From the NCBI GenBank assembly GCA_035079385.1, contig JAVHKY010000026.1, positions 2,568,501-2,632,500 on the forward strand: a DNA stretch of 64,000 nt, in the 5' to 3' direction. The first letter of the stretch is position 1, and the number at the start of each line of letters is the position of its first letter. This DNA is from Aspidiotus rigidus (taxonomy: Eukaryota; Arthropoda; Insecta; Hemiptera; Diaspididae). Made by a program: the position numbers and the translations under genes. Under the pieces are notes generated by a model. The model did no database searches. It was not told the DNA's origin and saw nothing but the letters and a program-made list of their open reading frames with translations. Below are positions 21,237 to 32,296 of the stretch, in pieces.

Positions 21237-22375
21237 TCGAAATTGATCGCACTGAATAAATATTGCATCAGCCATGCGATCAGCTGTTGACTGTCGAATG
21301 ACTACGTGCTTTTTCTTATGCTCACATTAAAACTGGTTTAACATGGCTACCGTGACGAACGTAAATTTTCTTTTACTGAATGAATTAAATGCTATAATGA
21401 AAGTAATTAATGAAGCTTCTCAAAGTGAGGTGGCATTAAATACGCTAAGAAATAGTATAAAGAAAGGTGATATTGAAATTTCTAATAAGAAATTAAAATT
21501 ATGTATTGGTGAATTATTCAACTTGAAATTTAATTGTTCGTCATGTTCAAATCGTAAGCTATATGGTGAGGAACTTAATAATTATTTGAAAGGTAAGCTG
21601 ACAATTATTAAATGTGAGGATGATTTTCCGACTTATGCTAATAGGAATTTTGATGAATTGATATCATTTCTGAAAGAAAAAAGTAATCTTGTATTAGAAT
21701 TTGGTCGGAAAAAACTGTTCTCTAATTATTGTCATATTGGATATGTTGTGGAAACGGTGTACGATCTGTACCAAGAGAAAAGACGAAAAAAAGAAGTAAA
21801 AGAGCCTTTCAATGTATTTGTGAAGAAAAGTTTGAATATTTCTTCGCGTTATGCATTGAAATTGAGAACAGTACCTAGGTAGAATTTGGTTTCAGTATAA
21901 GAAGTTAGAACATCTTTCAATCTCTTTCGATTAGTTCTATCGTTGAAAGGATGAAATTCTATGTCTTATGCGTAATCATCCTGTTATTGCATCATCTTGG
22001 CAAGATATTGATGATGTTCTACTAGAAGATATTGATTTGAACAACGACGACGACGATTAAAATTTCAAGTTTTTCTCAAAAATTTCTATATACAATTTTC
22101 TAAATTTTTTTTTTTTTCCACTGTAGTCATGGTTTTAAACCTTTTAATGTGAGCATTGATGCGTTCCAACTCGCATATGAGAAACACAGAGGGAAAGGTA
22201 TACTAAATCGATCGATTTTAACTCATTGTCGTCATTTTTCAGATTTGTGTATTACAGTGAAAACGGTCGAATCGTTCCGTTTACTGATAACTTGCCTCCA
22301 GTAATTTTTTCACTCGGCGTCGTGGTCAACAGCTGATCGATGAGCTGATGCAATTTATACAGTGCGGTCAAGTGA
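21237..22375. mobile_element. 1.1-kb inverted-repeat element carrying an orphan ORF
   Basis: Two inverted matches in the same order flank the ORF: the block with GCGATCAGCTGTTGAC (21237-21300) against GTCAACAGCTGATCG (22320-22375), and TGCTCACATTAAAACTGG (about 21320) against the TTTTAATGTGAGCA block (about 22135-22160). Together they form long, gapped terminal inverted repeats of about 110-250 bp around 21343-22060. This resembles a DNA transposon with long imperfect TIRs, but I found no target duplication. Confidence 0.5.
21343..21882 (+). CDS. Orphan 179-aa protein inside an inverted-repeat element
   Basis: Intact frame of 179 residues, the longest ORF between 18 and 26 kb. I do not recognise the family. 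The protein is Lys-, Asn- and Leu-rich with a helical N-terminal half, a C-x-x-C pair (FNCSSCSNRKL, residues about 64-74), then a basic stretch EKRRKKEVKEPFNVFVKK and SRYALKLR near the C-terminus, which could be a DNA-contacting helix (inference). Just downstream, in another frame, about 21945-22060 encodes MRNHPVIASSWQDIDDVLLE followed by an acidic tail and a stop. That may be the lost C-terminus of the same protein after a frameshift. The flanking inverted repeats suggest an element-borne gene. It has no catalytic triad I can see. Confidence 0.45.
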   Translation: MATVTNVNFLLLNELNAIMKVINEASQSEVALNTLRNSIKKGDIEISNKKLKLCIGELFNLKFNCSSCSNRKLYGEELNNYLKGKLTIIKCEDDFPTYANRNFDELISFLKEKSNLVLEFGRKKLFSNYCHIGYVVETVYDLYQEKRRKKEVKEPFNVFVKKSLNISSRYALKLRTVPR

Positions 22376-22572
22376 ATTTTTTTTCATCAGATTTGTTTAC
22401 TGTACTACATGAAAACGGTCGAATCGTTCCGTTTACTGATAACTCGAGAAATTTTTCCTCAGATTTGTTTACAGTATGAAAAGCGGTCGAATCGTTCCGT
22501 TTACTGATAACTCGAGAAATAAAGCGGTCGAATCGTTCCATTTACTGATAACTCGTCTTGAATAATTTTTTT

Positions 22573-23287
22573 TGCATACCCAAATCGAAACTGAAACTTT
22601 CAATGGCGATTAACTCCACGGAAAGCACTGCTTTACTAATGAAGCGAAACGCTCGGTATGTAAAGGATTTTACAAGCCATGGCATGTAAAGAAGCACGGT
22701 ACACTAAAGAGGTATTGACACTATACAAAATTCTTGTCACACAAAATAATGTAGTTCATACATAATTCCGCTGCGTTCGCTGCGCCGTTGTGAATGCCTT
22801 CCGCTCCCCACCAGCGTTGTTACCTTACCGGAGGTACCCTAGTACTGACAAATTTCCAAGGGTTATAAAAAATCAAGAAATTTACACATGAGAATAATTT
22901 TTTTTGAAATATGTAGAGCATAATGAGTAGTCTATTCGCACCATGTTTCAGATTTTTTGGTTGATTTCTGACTCTTCTACAATTTTTTTAAAAGTAGTGA
23001 ATTTACATAAGACTCTATGTACAACCGGGGACCAGATCATTGGCGCTACATAGTGGCAAAACACTCAAGTACATCATTTCTCGTGACAGCATTGGTAATG
23101 GTGAACATAGGCAAGTGTCAATACCTCTTTAGTGTACCGTGTAAAGAAGTCATGTTAGCTTGACGTCACTAGATGTCCGTTGTAAAATGTATCGTATATC
23201 TAGTATGTTATATGATCTATGATCGACTACAATCAGGAGAATCACTTCAAAGGAACATCTTCGACAGTTTCAATTCGATTTGGGTAT
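22573..23287. mobile_element. Inverted-repeat insertion
   Basis: GCATACCCAAATCGAAACTG near 22574 pairs with CAATTCGATTTGGGTATAC near 23270-23287. It splits the GGTCGAATCGTTCC tandem repeat and itself contains the MITE at 22695-23141. Immediately after it, 23300-23331 pairs with 23390-23423 (core AAGTGTGTTTACATG). Confidence 0.55.
22695..23141. mobile_element. MITE with 27-bp TIRs and an 8-bp target duplication
   Basis: Begins CACGGTACACTAAAGAGG and ends with the exact reverse complement; the inverted match is 27 bp long. It is flanked by the 8-bp direct repeat TAAAGAAG (22687-22694 and 23142-23149). The 447-bp body is non-coding. An 8-bp duplication fits the hAT or P superfamilies. Confidence 0.85.
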
Positions 23288-23560
23288 ACAAAAAAGTACC
23301 TTACACGGCATAACTCGAAGTGTGTTTACATGTCTCGGACATTTGCTACACTCGCTGCGCTCACTCCGCAAACTATTGTCCTCGTCATGTAAACACACAC
23401 TTTCGAGCCATGCGGTGTAATATACTATTTTCAGATTTATTTACTATACTGCAGTGAAAACGGTCGAATCGTTCCGTTTACTGATAACTCGAGAAATTTT
23501 TCCTCAGATTTGTTTACAGTATGAAAAGCGGTCGAATCGTTCCGTTTACTGATAATGATT

Positions 23561-24256
23561 GAAAAAATTAAATATATTTTCTAGTTCATGTATTTATTTC
23601 AATGTGGAATACGGAAGTCGAATAACTCGTATATTGCACACCTTGAGGTTGAAAGAAAATGTAAGCTTGGAAAAATTACGCATTTTATGACTTTCTCTTT
23701 CTATTGATATAGTGTTGTTATCGAAAATCGGTGGACTGTGAAACGATAATGTTACAAGTATATTGCTCCAGAAACATTCAAATTCAGAGACTCGAATTAT
23801 GAAGGAGTATAATTTGCAAATTCAACCAGTATACTAACTTCATTGTTCAGCATCGGACACAATGGTTATCGATCGAAATGAACTCAGAACTTGACCAAGT
23901 TCAAATAAGTGATCGGAAATTACTAATAGATCGTTGATGGAATACTCATGTAGTCTTTTTCGGCGTGCTTCTTTTTTGTAACTCCAACAAGAAACAACAG
24001 ATACCATGCGAAACGCATGGTGGTCAACGTGTTCATGATAACTCGTGATAACTCCAATGTATCTGTGTTAGAGTGTTAGTATGTACGTACTAGACGTACG
24101 AGAATGAATTGGGGTTTTGCTCCAACATTCATATGTTGGCAGCCCTGCCCATTTTCACACGTGATAAGCATCGAATGTCGACAGATGACTCCTCAGAAAA
24201 TCTCTGTGCGATTGTATTAGCCATCTTGTTTTCCAAACTTCGATGCCATAAATTGG
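23561..24256. other. No gene seen
   Basis: AT-rich sequence without a recognisable ORF or repeat end. It ends abruptly where homology to the LTR begins. Confidence 0.4.
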
Positions 24257-26594
24257 GGAGCAAGCCCCTAAAGACCGAGCCTACCGCTTTGCCTACTTAA
24301 AAATTCACAGGGATGCCACTCTGTCTAAATTAAATAAAAATAAGGAGTGTGGCTAGACAGAGAGAGCCACTTTTTGAGTGATATGAAATCTAGGCCAAAA
24401 TGGGGAAAAAGCCAGAAAGAAAGAATAGTAAGCTCCGCGAACTACACGTGACGCTTTAAGAGGGGGTCACGTCTAATTTCATCCCCCTCCGAGTGGAATT
24501 AACGGCATATTCCACCGACGAATAGCTATAAGGGAGACTGGAAAAATAGATTCCTCAGACGGAAGCAAATAGAAGAATGCTCGTAATCAAAAATGAATGA
24601 CGCTAGTCAAGGTTGGACAATAATTTGCATGTAATCAAATAAACAGGACATATAAAAAAAAATAAAATCGACATATAAAATAATTCACACTGAGTCACTA
24701 AAAATAGAATTTCTCACGGGTCGTCCTATCAGAGATGAGGGGGTACGCACTCAGTCAAAAACAAAGATTTTAAAATAGCCAAAGAAAGAGAAATTACAAA
24801 AGGTTAAACATTACTCAGTAAAAAAAGGAATTTATATCAAAGAGAAAGAGAAGGTCTCAGCACCAAATCGTTATCATACGAGGGGAGGGACATCCGCCCA
24901 AAACAAAAAAAAAAAAGGATTCATACCTTAAAAGAAATGTGATGACACCATCGATAGCTTCAAAATAAAATTGCCCGCCGCGTATCTATAGACGCGCGGG
25001 GCTAAAATAAAAGAAAAAAAAAAAAAAAAAAAAAAAAAGGGGGTCGCTATGCTATCGAGCGCCCGCCGCCAAAAATAAGAATCAAACACATAACAAACAT
25101 AAAAAGTTGGAGAATTAATTAACAGCCATTAAAGTAAATAAAAGGTGAAGCGGGTGTCAACAACATTAAAAAAAAAAGGAAAAGTATCGGGGGATGATCT
25201 CCCCAAATACAACACGGTTGGTGCACATTCGGAAAATAAATTTTACGGCCGAAAGAGTGTTCCTGTCCACTAATAAGTGTGACGAGGATTAAACAAAAGA
25301 AAAATAAATAAATAAATAAATGAGAGTACGTACCAACATTCTAAGAGGTCCGCGCTATGGCCATAACTGGAAACCTTAGTCTGTAAAGAAAAGTGTTATC
25401 GAAGAAAGAAAAAAAAATTAAATTTCGCCCTCGACTCCTAGATAGGAGTACCGCTTACTTGAACATACTTAAGCAAATTACGTAAGAATTAAGAGAGAGA
25501 AAGAGAAATAAAATGCATGAGAATAAAATAAAATTAACACAATAAAAATGACTGGACGGGTGACGAAGATGTTGGCAGAAGGAGCCCCTGGATGGACATG
25601 GGATCTCCATGGCACTTAGATGGTCAGCGCATGGGACGGCAGACTGGGGGAGACGGCCCCCACTGAAAAAATTAGCCGCTCATGGCTGGCGCACTTCACT
25701 TCAAATTAAAATAAAATAAAAAATTGTGGTCAAGAGAAGAGTTAAAAAAAAAATCGACGCAAGGTTTATTACGCGATATCGACAATCATGACGCGATATC
25801 GACAATCATGACGAAGGGTTGAGTGTGAACCAAAGTCAGAGAAAAACACGAAATATAACAACCGAACGATGGAAACGAGAACAGGATGAAAAGAAGCACG
25901 AACACTCGTTGGCAACCGCTCGAGATACACACTCAGTTACCCGCGAGAAAACTATCTCGGTTCTGAAAAACTTTGAAAAAGGTTTCCAACCAGCGAAAAG
26001 AAGTGGTTGACTAATGGTTAGCAGAGTGAGAGGGTAGAAGTTTCGAGAAGGAATCAAAAAAAAAAAAAATAAAATAATGATAAAAATAATACGGCCACGA
26101 GGTAGAATAGAAAAACATAAAATTCGATAACTTGGATATTGTCACTGGAACGGACAACAGAACTATTGAAAGAAGAGGTTAGCAGATACAGAAAAAAAAT
26201 CGCCGTCATATAGGAGTGTTGGCGCCAGACACCCTACTTAGGCTGACTGTGATATGGAAAAAGAAGAGGAACATATTATCATTTAGTTTTTAAACCACGG
26301 AATAAGAACTCTTGCAAAACAAAAAAAATTTATTGGAGGACAAAAGGAGTAGACTCGAAGAAGAAGAAAATAAAGACGAGAGGGATAAAGAAAGAACGAG
26401 AGATAGAGAAAGTTAGATAGACTACGTTTGGGTTCCAACAAAACTGCATCCAGGTAAGAGAGAGAAGAAACGATATAGGGTGATGTCGATCGCCGATGTC
26501 GGTCACCGTTGCGTACTGGTCTTAGAAAGAGGAATAATACGAAAGAAGAGAATTCGCCTGCCAATGGAGGATTCAAAAATTTTGTGACACTACA
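24257..26594 (-). repeat. 3' LTR (left copy)
   Basis: Aligned end to end with 29894-32195. It ends TGTGACACTACA on the plus strand, the inverted TG...CA border. It lacks about 25 bp present at the outer edge of the other copy (29869-29893). It holds poly-A and poly-G runs at about 25008-25040. Confidence 0.88.
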
Positions 26595-26954
26595 GATGCC
26601 CCCTAGAAATTCCAGAAACTGGCACAGTTTATGTGGATTTCTACCAAGGAAGTGTCACAGATGAACTCGTAGTCATAAGAAACTTATAGGACAACTCTTT
26701 GCCGCCAATCCTTCGCCGCCCTACCTAATAAGATAATTTGGATTAATAGATGTGTCCCCAATGGTTGACGTGTTCTGCTACAAGAACCTTAGTTATCTAA
26801 GATATATGTGTGTCAAAAATTGAACCTAAATACACATAAATTGAACTAATTATTACGGAATATAATTAAAGAATAAATGAATATGTCTACTGTCGAATAC
26901 ACGATTGAACCAACCAACCAGCTGTTGAATTTCCATGTGTTGAGCCAATAACAT

Positions 26955-28583
26955 CTAAGTTACAGCATCCAGCATTTTCGGAAAATGATGCGTGATCATA
27001 AAAAATCGGCGTTTAAAAATTAATGCCGAATGCCAGAATACTCCAAGTGCAGAGAACCACTGAGAAAGAGATATGCTTCTATCATTGGCTTTTTCAATCG
27101 CTTTACGCCCTTGTTGCGGATCCACGAACTTAGAATGACGATTTGCAACAATGATACAATAAGTATCTATTAATAGAGAGAAGTTTGTCCAAAGTCTGTA
27201 GACTGGAAGAATGAAACACCAGGCAATCTCTGTCATGAACCGAAGAATAATCCGATACAAAGTGATGTGATTCTTCTTTCTCGGTGTTTTGACTGGTGTG
27301 AGCTTGACTTTGGGTGCTTCGGTAACATTGATTGTTTCCCGTACGTGAACTTCGTGAAACTGATCCTCGTTTACAATTTTGATCTCATTATGGCTCACTT
27401 CGCTGCTCAACTCGGTAGGTTGAGCTTCCATCTTTTCGTCTTCACATGAGTCGTTTTTGTTTTCCTCCTCTATAGAGGAGTCAGCTTCAGCTTGCGCTTC
27501 ATGAATTGGATAGACGTTAATATCATGGGGCTCAATATTCTGAACTTTTTCAATCTGTTCAGATTTCAACTCTTGAGGAGCCAAAATATCATCCTCGTTT
27601 TTGGTTTCCAAAAGAGGACAAGTTGTGACCTGAGGAATACTGTTGGACGTACTCACCACAGCAATTACATGTGCAAGGGCCTTGAGATTCTCGTCTTGCT
27701 GTTGCTGAATCTCTTCATAATATTTCTGTCTTTCATTTTCTGTTCTGAGTCGATCGGCCTCCATTGACTTCAGTAAATGAAAGAGCGTCTCAAGAGTAAC
27801 GCCCCCTGAGCTTTTCTTCTCGGTGGTCGCGGTGTTCTTAATAGATGGGTGATCGGCCCTCACATTGCTTAATGTGGTTGATGGAGTCAGAAGAGGAGAA
27901 GATGAGAGAGGTTGATGTTCCTTCTCTTGCATATAAGGTGAGAGGAAGGCACGAACAGTTTCGCTTATATGTAGGCGATCCTCTTCCAAAAGTTTGTCTT
28001 GTATTTTTTCTCGTTCAGTATCATACGTCCCACGAGGTCGTCTTTCACCCTTGAAACGCATTAAACGAAGTACGACTCGACAAAAATGATTGAAGTCGGT
28101 GTATTCAATACCTAGAAGAATGGGTCTCAAATTACTGGGGAGCTTATTGATCAACGCTTTGTAGATAGACCATTCAGAGTAATGCAAATGAGTGAGTGTA
28201 GATAGCCTATCGTACCATAATATGAGCTGATCTCGAAATTCCCAGTAAAAACCGTATTTTAAGCGCAATTTCTTAAATTGATCAATGAGTTCTTCTTGGA
28301 TATAATCGCTCCAAAAATAATCAAGAAATGCCTTCTGCCATTGAGCCAGCGTATTTTGGACAAAACTCAAACCTGAGTACCAATATGGCGTGTTGACTCT
28401 AACAAAGGCTTGAAACAATCGATTTCTCTCGTGCTCTGGGATTTGGAGTTGCTGAATTGCTTCGTTGAAGCGTCTGACAAAGAGTACAGGCACCAGATCG
28501 TCGTCGTCTCGGAATATGGGGCAGCTTTCGAGCTCCCATATCACATTTTGGACAGTCATCGCATCCATTGCGTTGGTTATCAC
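26955..28583 (-). CDS. Gag-like protein of the LTR element (542 aa)
   Basis: Only long ORF of the LTR element; intact from ATG at 28583. Residues about 1-190 look like a retrotransposon gag/capsid helix bundle (tryptophan-rich WQKAFLDYFW, then FRDQLILWYDRL and ALINKLPSNLRPILL). Residues about 265-315 are a likely coiled coil (ERQKYYEEIQQQQDENLKAL). Then comes an acidic linker of about 100 residues. Near residues 450-490 a hydrophobic stretch (FMTEIAWCFILPVYRLW) could cross or bind a membrane, followed by a basic tail. There is no CCHC zinc knuckle and no pol frame downstream. The role inferred is particle formation using enzymes supplied in trans by another element. An alternative is a domesticated gag gene, but its place between intact LTRs argues for element function. 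Confidence 0.7.
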   Translation of the reverse strand: MITNAMDAMTVQNVIWELESCPIFRDDDDLVPVLFVRRFNEAIQQLQIPEHERNRLFQAFVRVNTPYWYSGLSFVQNTLAQWQKAFLDYFWSDYIQEELIDQFKKLRLKYGFYWEFRDQLILWYDRLSTLTHLHYSEWSIYKALINKLPSNLRPILLGIEYTDFNHFCRVVLRLMRFKGERRPRGTYDTEREKIQDKLLEEDRLHISETVRAFLSPYMQEKEHQPLSSSPLLTPSTTLSNVRADHPSIKNTATTEKKSSGGVTLETLFHLLKSMEADRLRTENERQKYYEEIQQQQDENLKALAHVIAVVSTSNSIPQVTTCPLLETKNEDDILAPQELKSEQIEKVQNIEPHDINVYPIHEAQAEADSSIEEENKNDSCEDEKMEAQPTELSSEVSHNEIKIVNEDQFHEVHVRETINVTEAPKVKLTPVKTPRKKNHITLYRIILRFMTEIAWCFILPVYRLWTNFSLLIDTYCIIVANRHSKFVDPQQGRKAIEKANDRSISLSQWFSALGVFWHSALIFKRRFFMITHHFPKMLDAVT

Positions 28584-29868
28584 TTAGCTTTCGGGGAAGC
28601 AGTTATAGTAAGGGATACGGTGACAACCATATAGAATAAGATGAATGAGAAAATTAACATAATTAAGAAAATACAGAAAAAACAAAGTTCAGAACAGTGG
28701 AGTAAAACCGTCTCCCCTGACCGTCCATTTGTATCAAAATTTAAGCTGCCTACTATGCAATCGCTTGAATTGATAAAGTTGAACGAAGCCCGCTAGTCAT
28801 CATGATTAATTAATACACATAAATGAAACAAAGATTGATATAAGTATTTTAAATTTGTATAGACTGAACACGTCGAGTATGGGTTTGGGAGACAAGCAAA
28901 ATTGATGAAAATTAGAATAACACGAATATCATAGAAAGTTTAAGGCTGGACCCGGAATTGTTGACCTGAGTCGACGAGTATCCTTCCGTCGTCATAAGCA
29001 GGGGAAGTACAGGAAAGAGAAAGGATATGTGCGAGGAGGTAGGGCAAATATCAAAGGAAGTGCCCCCTGGGTAATACAAAAAAGTAAATCTCTATACGTG
29101 AGAATGAGAGAAAAGAAAAACAGAAGGCGGAAGAAACAGAAAATTAAGTAAGGTGACTAAAGATAAATTGAATCCAGAAAGAAATATTAAATCTACATCA
29201 ACAGGTGTAAAAATGAATTTGTCAAACGATGGAGAGTGTTGAGCAAAAAACAGAGAAATTAAGATATTGCAATCAATCAAAAAAGAAACTATACTGGAGG
29301 CTTTAGATAATTTTCAAGGACTGGTTACATAAAATGAGGACAAGAATTGAGCCATAACATGCCCCCTGAGTCTGTAATATTCAGATAGGGTAGAACAACA
29401 TATTACGTTAAATCAGATAGAATAATAAAATAGAGCATATACACATACAACAATGTACCTTTGTACAAAGAAAAAGAAGAAACAAAAAAATGAAAAATAA
29501 TACAGACACTCAAGAAAACAAGTGGAGATTCGTAGTCATTCAAAAAGAAATGAAAGATTTAATTAAGAAAGAGAGAAAACGAAATAAAAGCGAGTATCTC
29601 TATGAAAGTGCCCCCTGAATTTTGAGGCAAGTAAAATGGGAGAGGAGAATATTAAGCGTTAAGGATTAATATCACTGATAAACAATATTATGGTTACGTT
29701 AAATTTCATACAGTTACTACATAATATATATTTTATTTTGCAAATTAAAACAGAAATTTAAATGTCGTAGGAAAGAGAAAAAAAAAATTTTTTTAAGTCT
29801 CTGTGTTAGAGGATTTCGAACCGTAAGTCGTGGTGGAAGCCGTTCCCCACCAGGGGGATGCCAGAAAA
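28584..29868 (-). other. Leader region of the LTR element
   Basis: About 1.3 kb of purine-rich non-coding sequence between the 5' LTR and gag. GCCCCCTG words recur near 29063, 29363 and 29607 (also 26598 and 27802), giving repeated polypurine tracts on the element's sense strand. TGGCATCCCCCTGG next to the LTR on the minus strand could be the primer-binding site; I did not assign the tRNA. Confidence 0.45.
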
Positions 29869-30639
29869 TGTAGTGTCTCAGCTGCAGTCTCTCGGAGCAA
29901 GCCCCTAAAGACCGAGCCTACCGCTTTGCCTACTTAAAAATTCACAGGGATGCCACTCTGTCTAAATTAAATAAAAATAAGGAGTGTAGCTAGACAGAGA
30001 GAGCCACTTTTTGAGTGATATGAAATCTAGGCCAAAATGGGGAAAAAGCCAGAAAGAAAGAATAGTAAGCTCCGCGAACTACACGTGACGCTTTAAGAGG
30101 GGGTCACGTCTAATTTCATCCCCCTCCGAGTGGAATTAAAGGCATATTCCACCGACGAACAGCTATAAGGGAGACTGGAAAAATAGATTCCTCAGAAGGA
30201 AGCAAATAGAAGAATGCTCGTAATCAAAAATGAATGACGCTAGTCAAGGTTGGACAATAATTTGCATGTAATCAAATAAACAGGACATATAAAAAAAAAT
30301 AAAATCGACATATAAAATAATTCACACTGAGTCACTAAAAATAGAATTTCTCACGGGTCGTCCTATCAGAGATGAGGGGGTACGCACTCAGTCAAAAACA
30401 AAGATTTTAAAATAGCCAAAGAAAGAGAAATTACAAAAGGTTAAACATTACTCAGTAAAAAAAGGAATTTATATCAAAGAGAAAGAGAAGGTCTCAGCAC
30501 CAAATCGTTATCATACGAGGGGAGGGACATCCGCCCAAAACAAAAAAAAAAAAAGGATTCATACCTTAAAAGAAATGTGATGACACCATCGATAGCTTCA
30601 AAATAAAATTGCCCGCCTCGTATCTATAGACGCGGGGCT

Positions 30640-30671
<32 letters not shown>

Positions 30672-32195
30672 GGGGTCGCTATGCTATCGAGCGCCCGCCG
30701 CCAAAAATAAGAATCAAACACATAACAAACATAAAAAGTTGGAGAATTAATTAACAGCCATTAAAGTAAATAAAAGGTGAAGCGGGTGTCAACAACATTA
30801 AAAAATAAGGAAAAGTATCGGGGGGGGGGATGATCTCCCCAAATACAACACGGTTGGTGCACATTCGGAAAATAAATTTTACGCCGAAAGAGTGTTCCTG
30901 TCCACTAATAAGTGTGACGAGGATTAAACAAAAGAAAAATAAATAAATAAATGAGAGTACGTACCAACATTCTAAGAGGTCCGCGCTATGGCCATAACTG
31001 GAAACCTTAGTCTGTAAAGAAAAGTGTTATCGAAGAAAGAAAAAAAAATTAAATTTCGCCCTCGACTCCTAGATAGGAGTACCGCTTACTTGAACATACT
31101 TAAGCAAATTACGTAAGAATTAAGAGAGAGAAAGAGAAATAAAATGCATGAGAATAAAATAAAATTAACACAATAAAAATGACTGGACGGGTGACGAAGA
31201 TGTTGGCAGAAGGAGCCCCTGGATGGACACGGGATCTCCATGGCACTTAGATGGTCAGCGCATGGGACGGCAGACTGGGGGAGACGGCCCCCACTGAAAA
31301 AATTAGCCGCTCATGGCTGGCGCACTTCACTTCAAATTAAAATAAAATAAAAAATTGTGGTCAAGAGAAGAGTTAAAAAAAAAATCGACGCAAGGTTTAT
31401 TACGCGATATCGACAATCATGACGAAGGGTTGAGTGTGAACCAAAGTCAGAGAAAAACACGAAATATAACAACCGAACGATGGAAACGAGAACAGGATGA
31501 AAAGAAGCACGAACACTCGTTGGCACTCAGTTACCCGCGAGAAAACTATCCCGGTTCTGAAAAACTTTGAAAAAGGTTTCCAACCAGCGAAAAGAAGTGG
31601 TTGACTAATGGTTAGCAGAGTGAGAGGGTAGAAGTTTCGAGAAGGAATCAAAAAAAATAAAATAAAATAATGATAAAAATAATACGGCCACGAGGTAGAA
31701 TAGAAAAACATAAAATTCGATAACTTGGATATTGTCACTGGAACGGACAACAGAACTATTGAAAGAAGAGGTTAGCAGATACAGAAAAAAAATCGCCGTA
31801 ATATAGGAGTGTTGGCGCCAGACACCCTACTTAGGCTGACTGTGATATGGAAAAAGAAGAGGAACATATTATCATTTAGTTTTTAAACCACGCTTGTCCG
31901 GAATAAGAACTCTTGCAAAACAAAAAAAATTTATTGGAGGACAAAAGGAGTAGACTCGAAGAAGAAGAAAATAAAGACGAGAGGGATAAAGAAAGAACGA
32001 GAGATAGAGAAAGTTAGATAGACTACGTTTGGGTTCCAACAAAACTGCATGCAGGTAAGAGAGAGAAGAAACGATATAGGGTGATGTCGATCGCCGATGT
32101 CGGTCACCGTTGCGTACTGGTCTTAGAAAGAGGAATAATACGAAAGAAGAGAATTCGCCTGCCAATGGAGGATTCAAAAATTTTGTGACACTACA
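29869..32195 (-). repeat. 5' LTR (right copy)
   Basis: About 2327 bp, with the inverted border TGTAGTGTC...GACACTACA. It ends about 100 bp before the start codon of the Fic gene. The 159-codon minus-strand ORF crossing its right end (31872-32351) is also open in the other LTR and is probably LTR low-complexity sequence, not a gene. Confidence 0.88.
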
Positions 32196-32296
32196 GACCC
32201 TCGATTGAAATCTTCCGAGGTAGCGATATTGTTGGAGTTCGGAAACAAAAACGCGATTTAAAAACTGCCGGAACTGTTGAATAAAATTAAATCGAA

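Larger units (their letters stand above)
22240..23560. repeat. GGTCGAATCGTTCC tandem repeat, split by an insertion
   Basis: Six copies of a roughly 32-bp core (GGTCGAATCGTTCCGTTTAC followed by TGATAA) start near 22264, 22414, 22483, 22523, 23461 and 23529. Units of about 70 bp include CTCAGATTTGTTTAC. Each core can fold as AACGG...CCGTT. Copies four and five are separated by the inverted-repeat block 22573-23287 and the palindrome at 23300-23423. Confidence 0.85.
24257..32195 (-). mobile_element. Gag-only LTR retrotransposon with 2.3-kb LTRs
   Basis: Two long direct repeats (24257-26594 and 29869-32195) flank about 3.3 kb of internal sequence with a single long ORF on the minus strand, so the element runs right to left. 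The LTRs differ by scattered substitutions and small indels only, for example an extra 20-bp GACGCGATATCGACAATCAT copy in the left LTR and a 15-bp difference near 25920. This implies a fairly recent insertion. There is no protease, RT or integrase in the internal region, so it is non-autonomous and resembles the gag-only TR-GAG class described in plants. A polypurine-like word (AGGGGGCATC on the minus strand) precedes the left LTR. No target duplication was found because the left LTR lacks its last ~25 bp. Confidence 0.85.

Noticed and set aside
22240..23560. CRISPR-like array
   Set aside because: Repeats are irregularly spaced, the spacers are repeated too, and the genome is eukaryotic.
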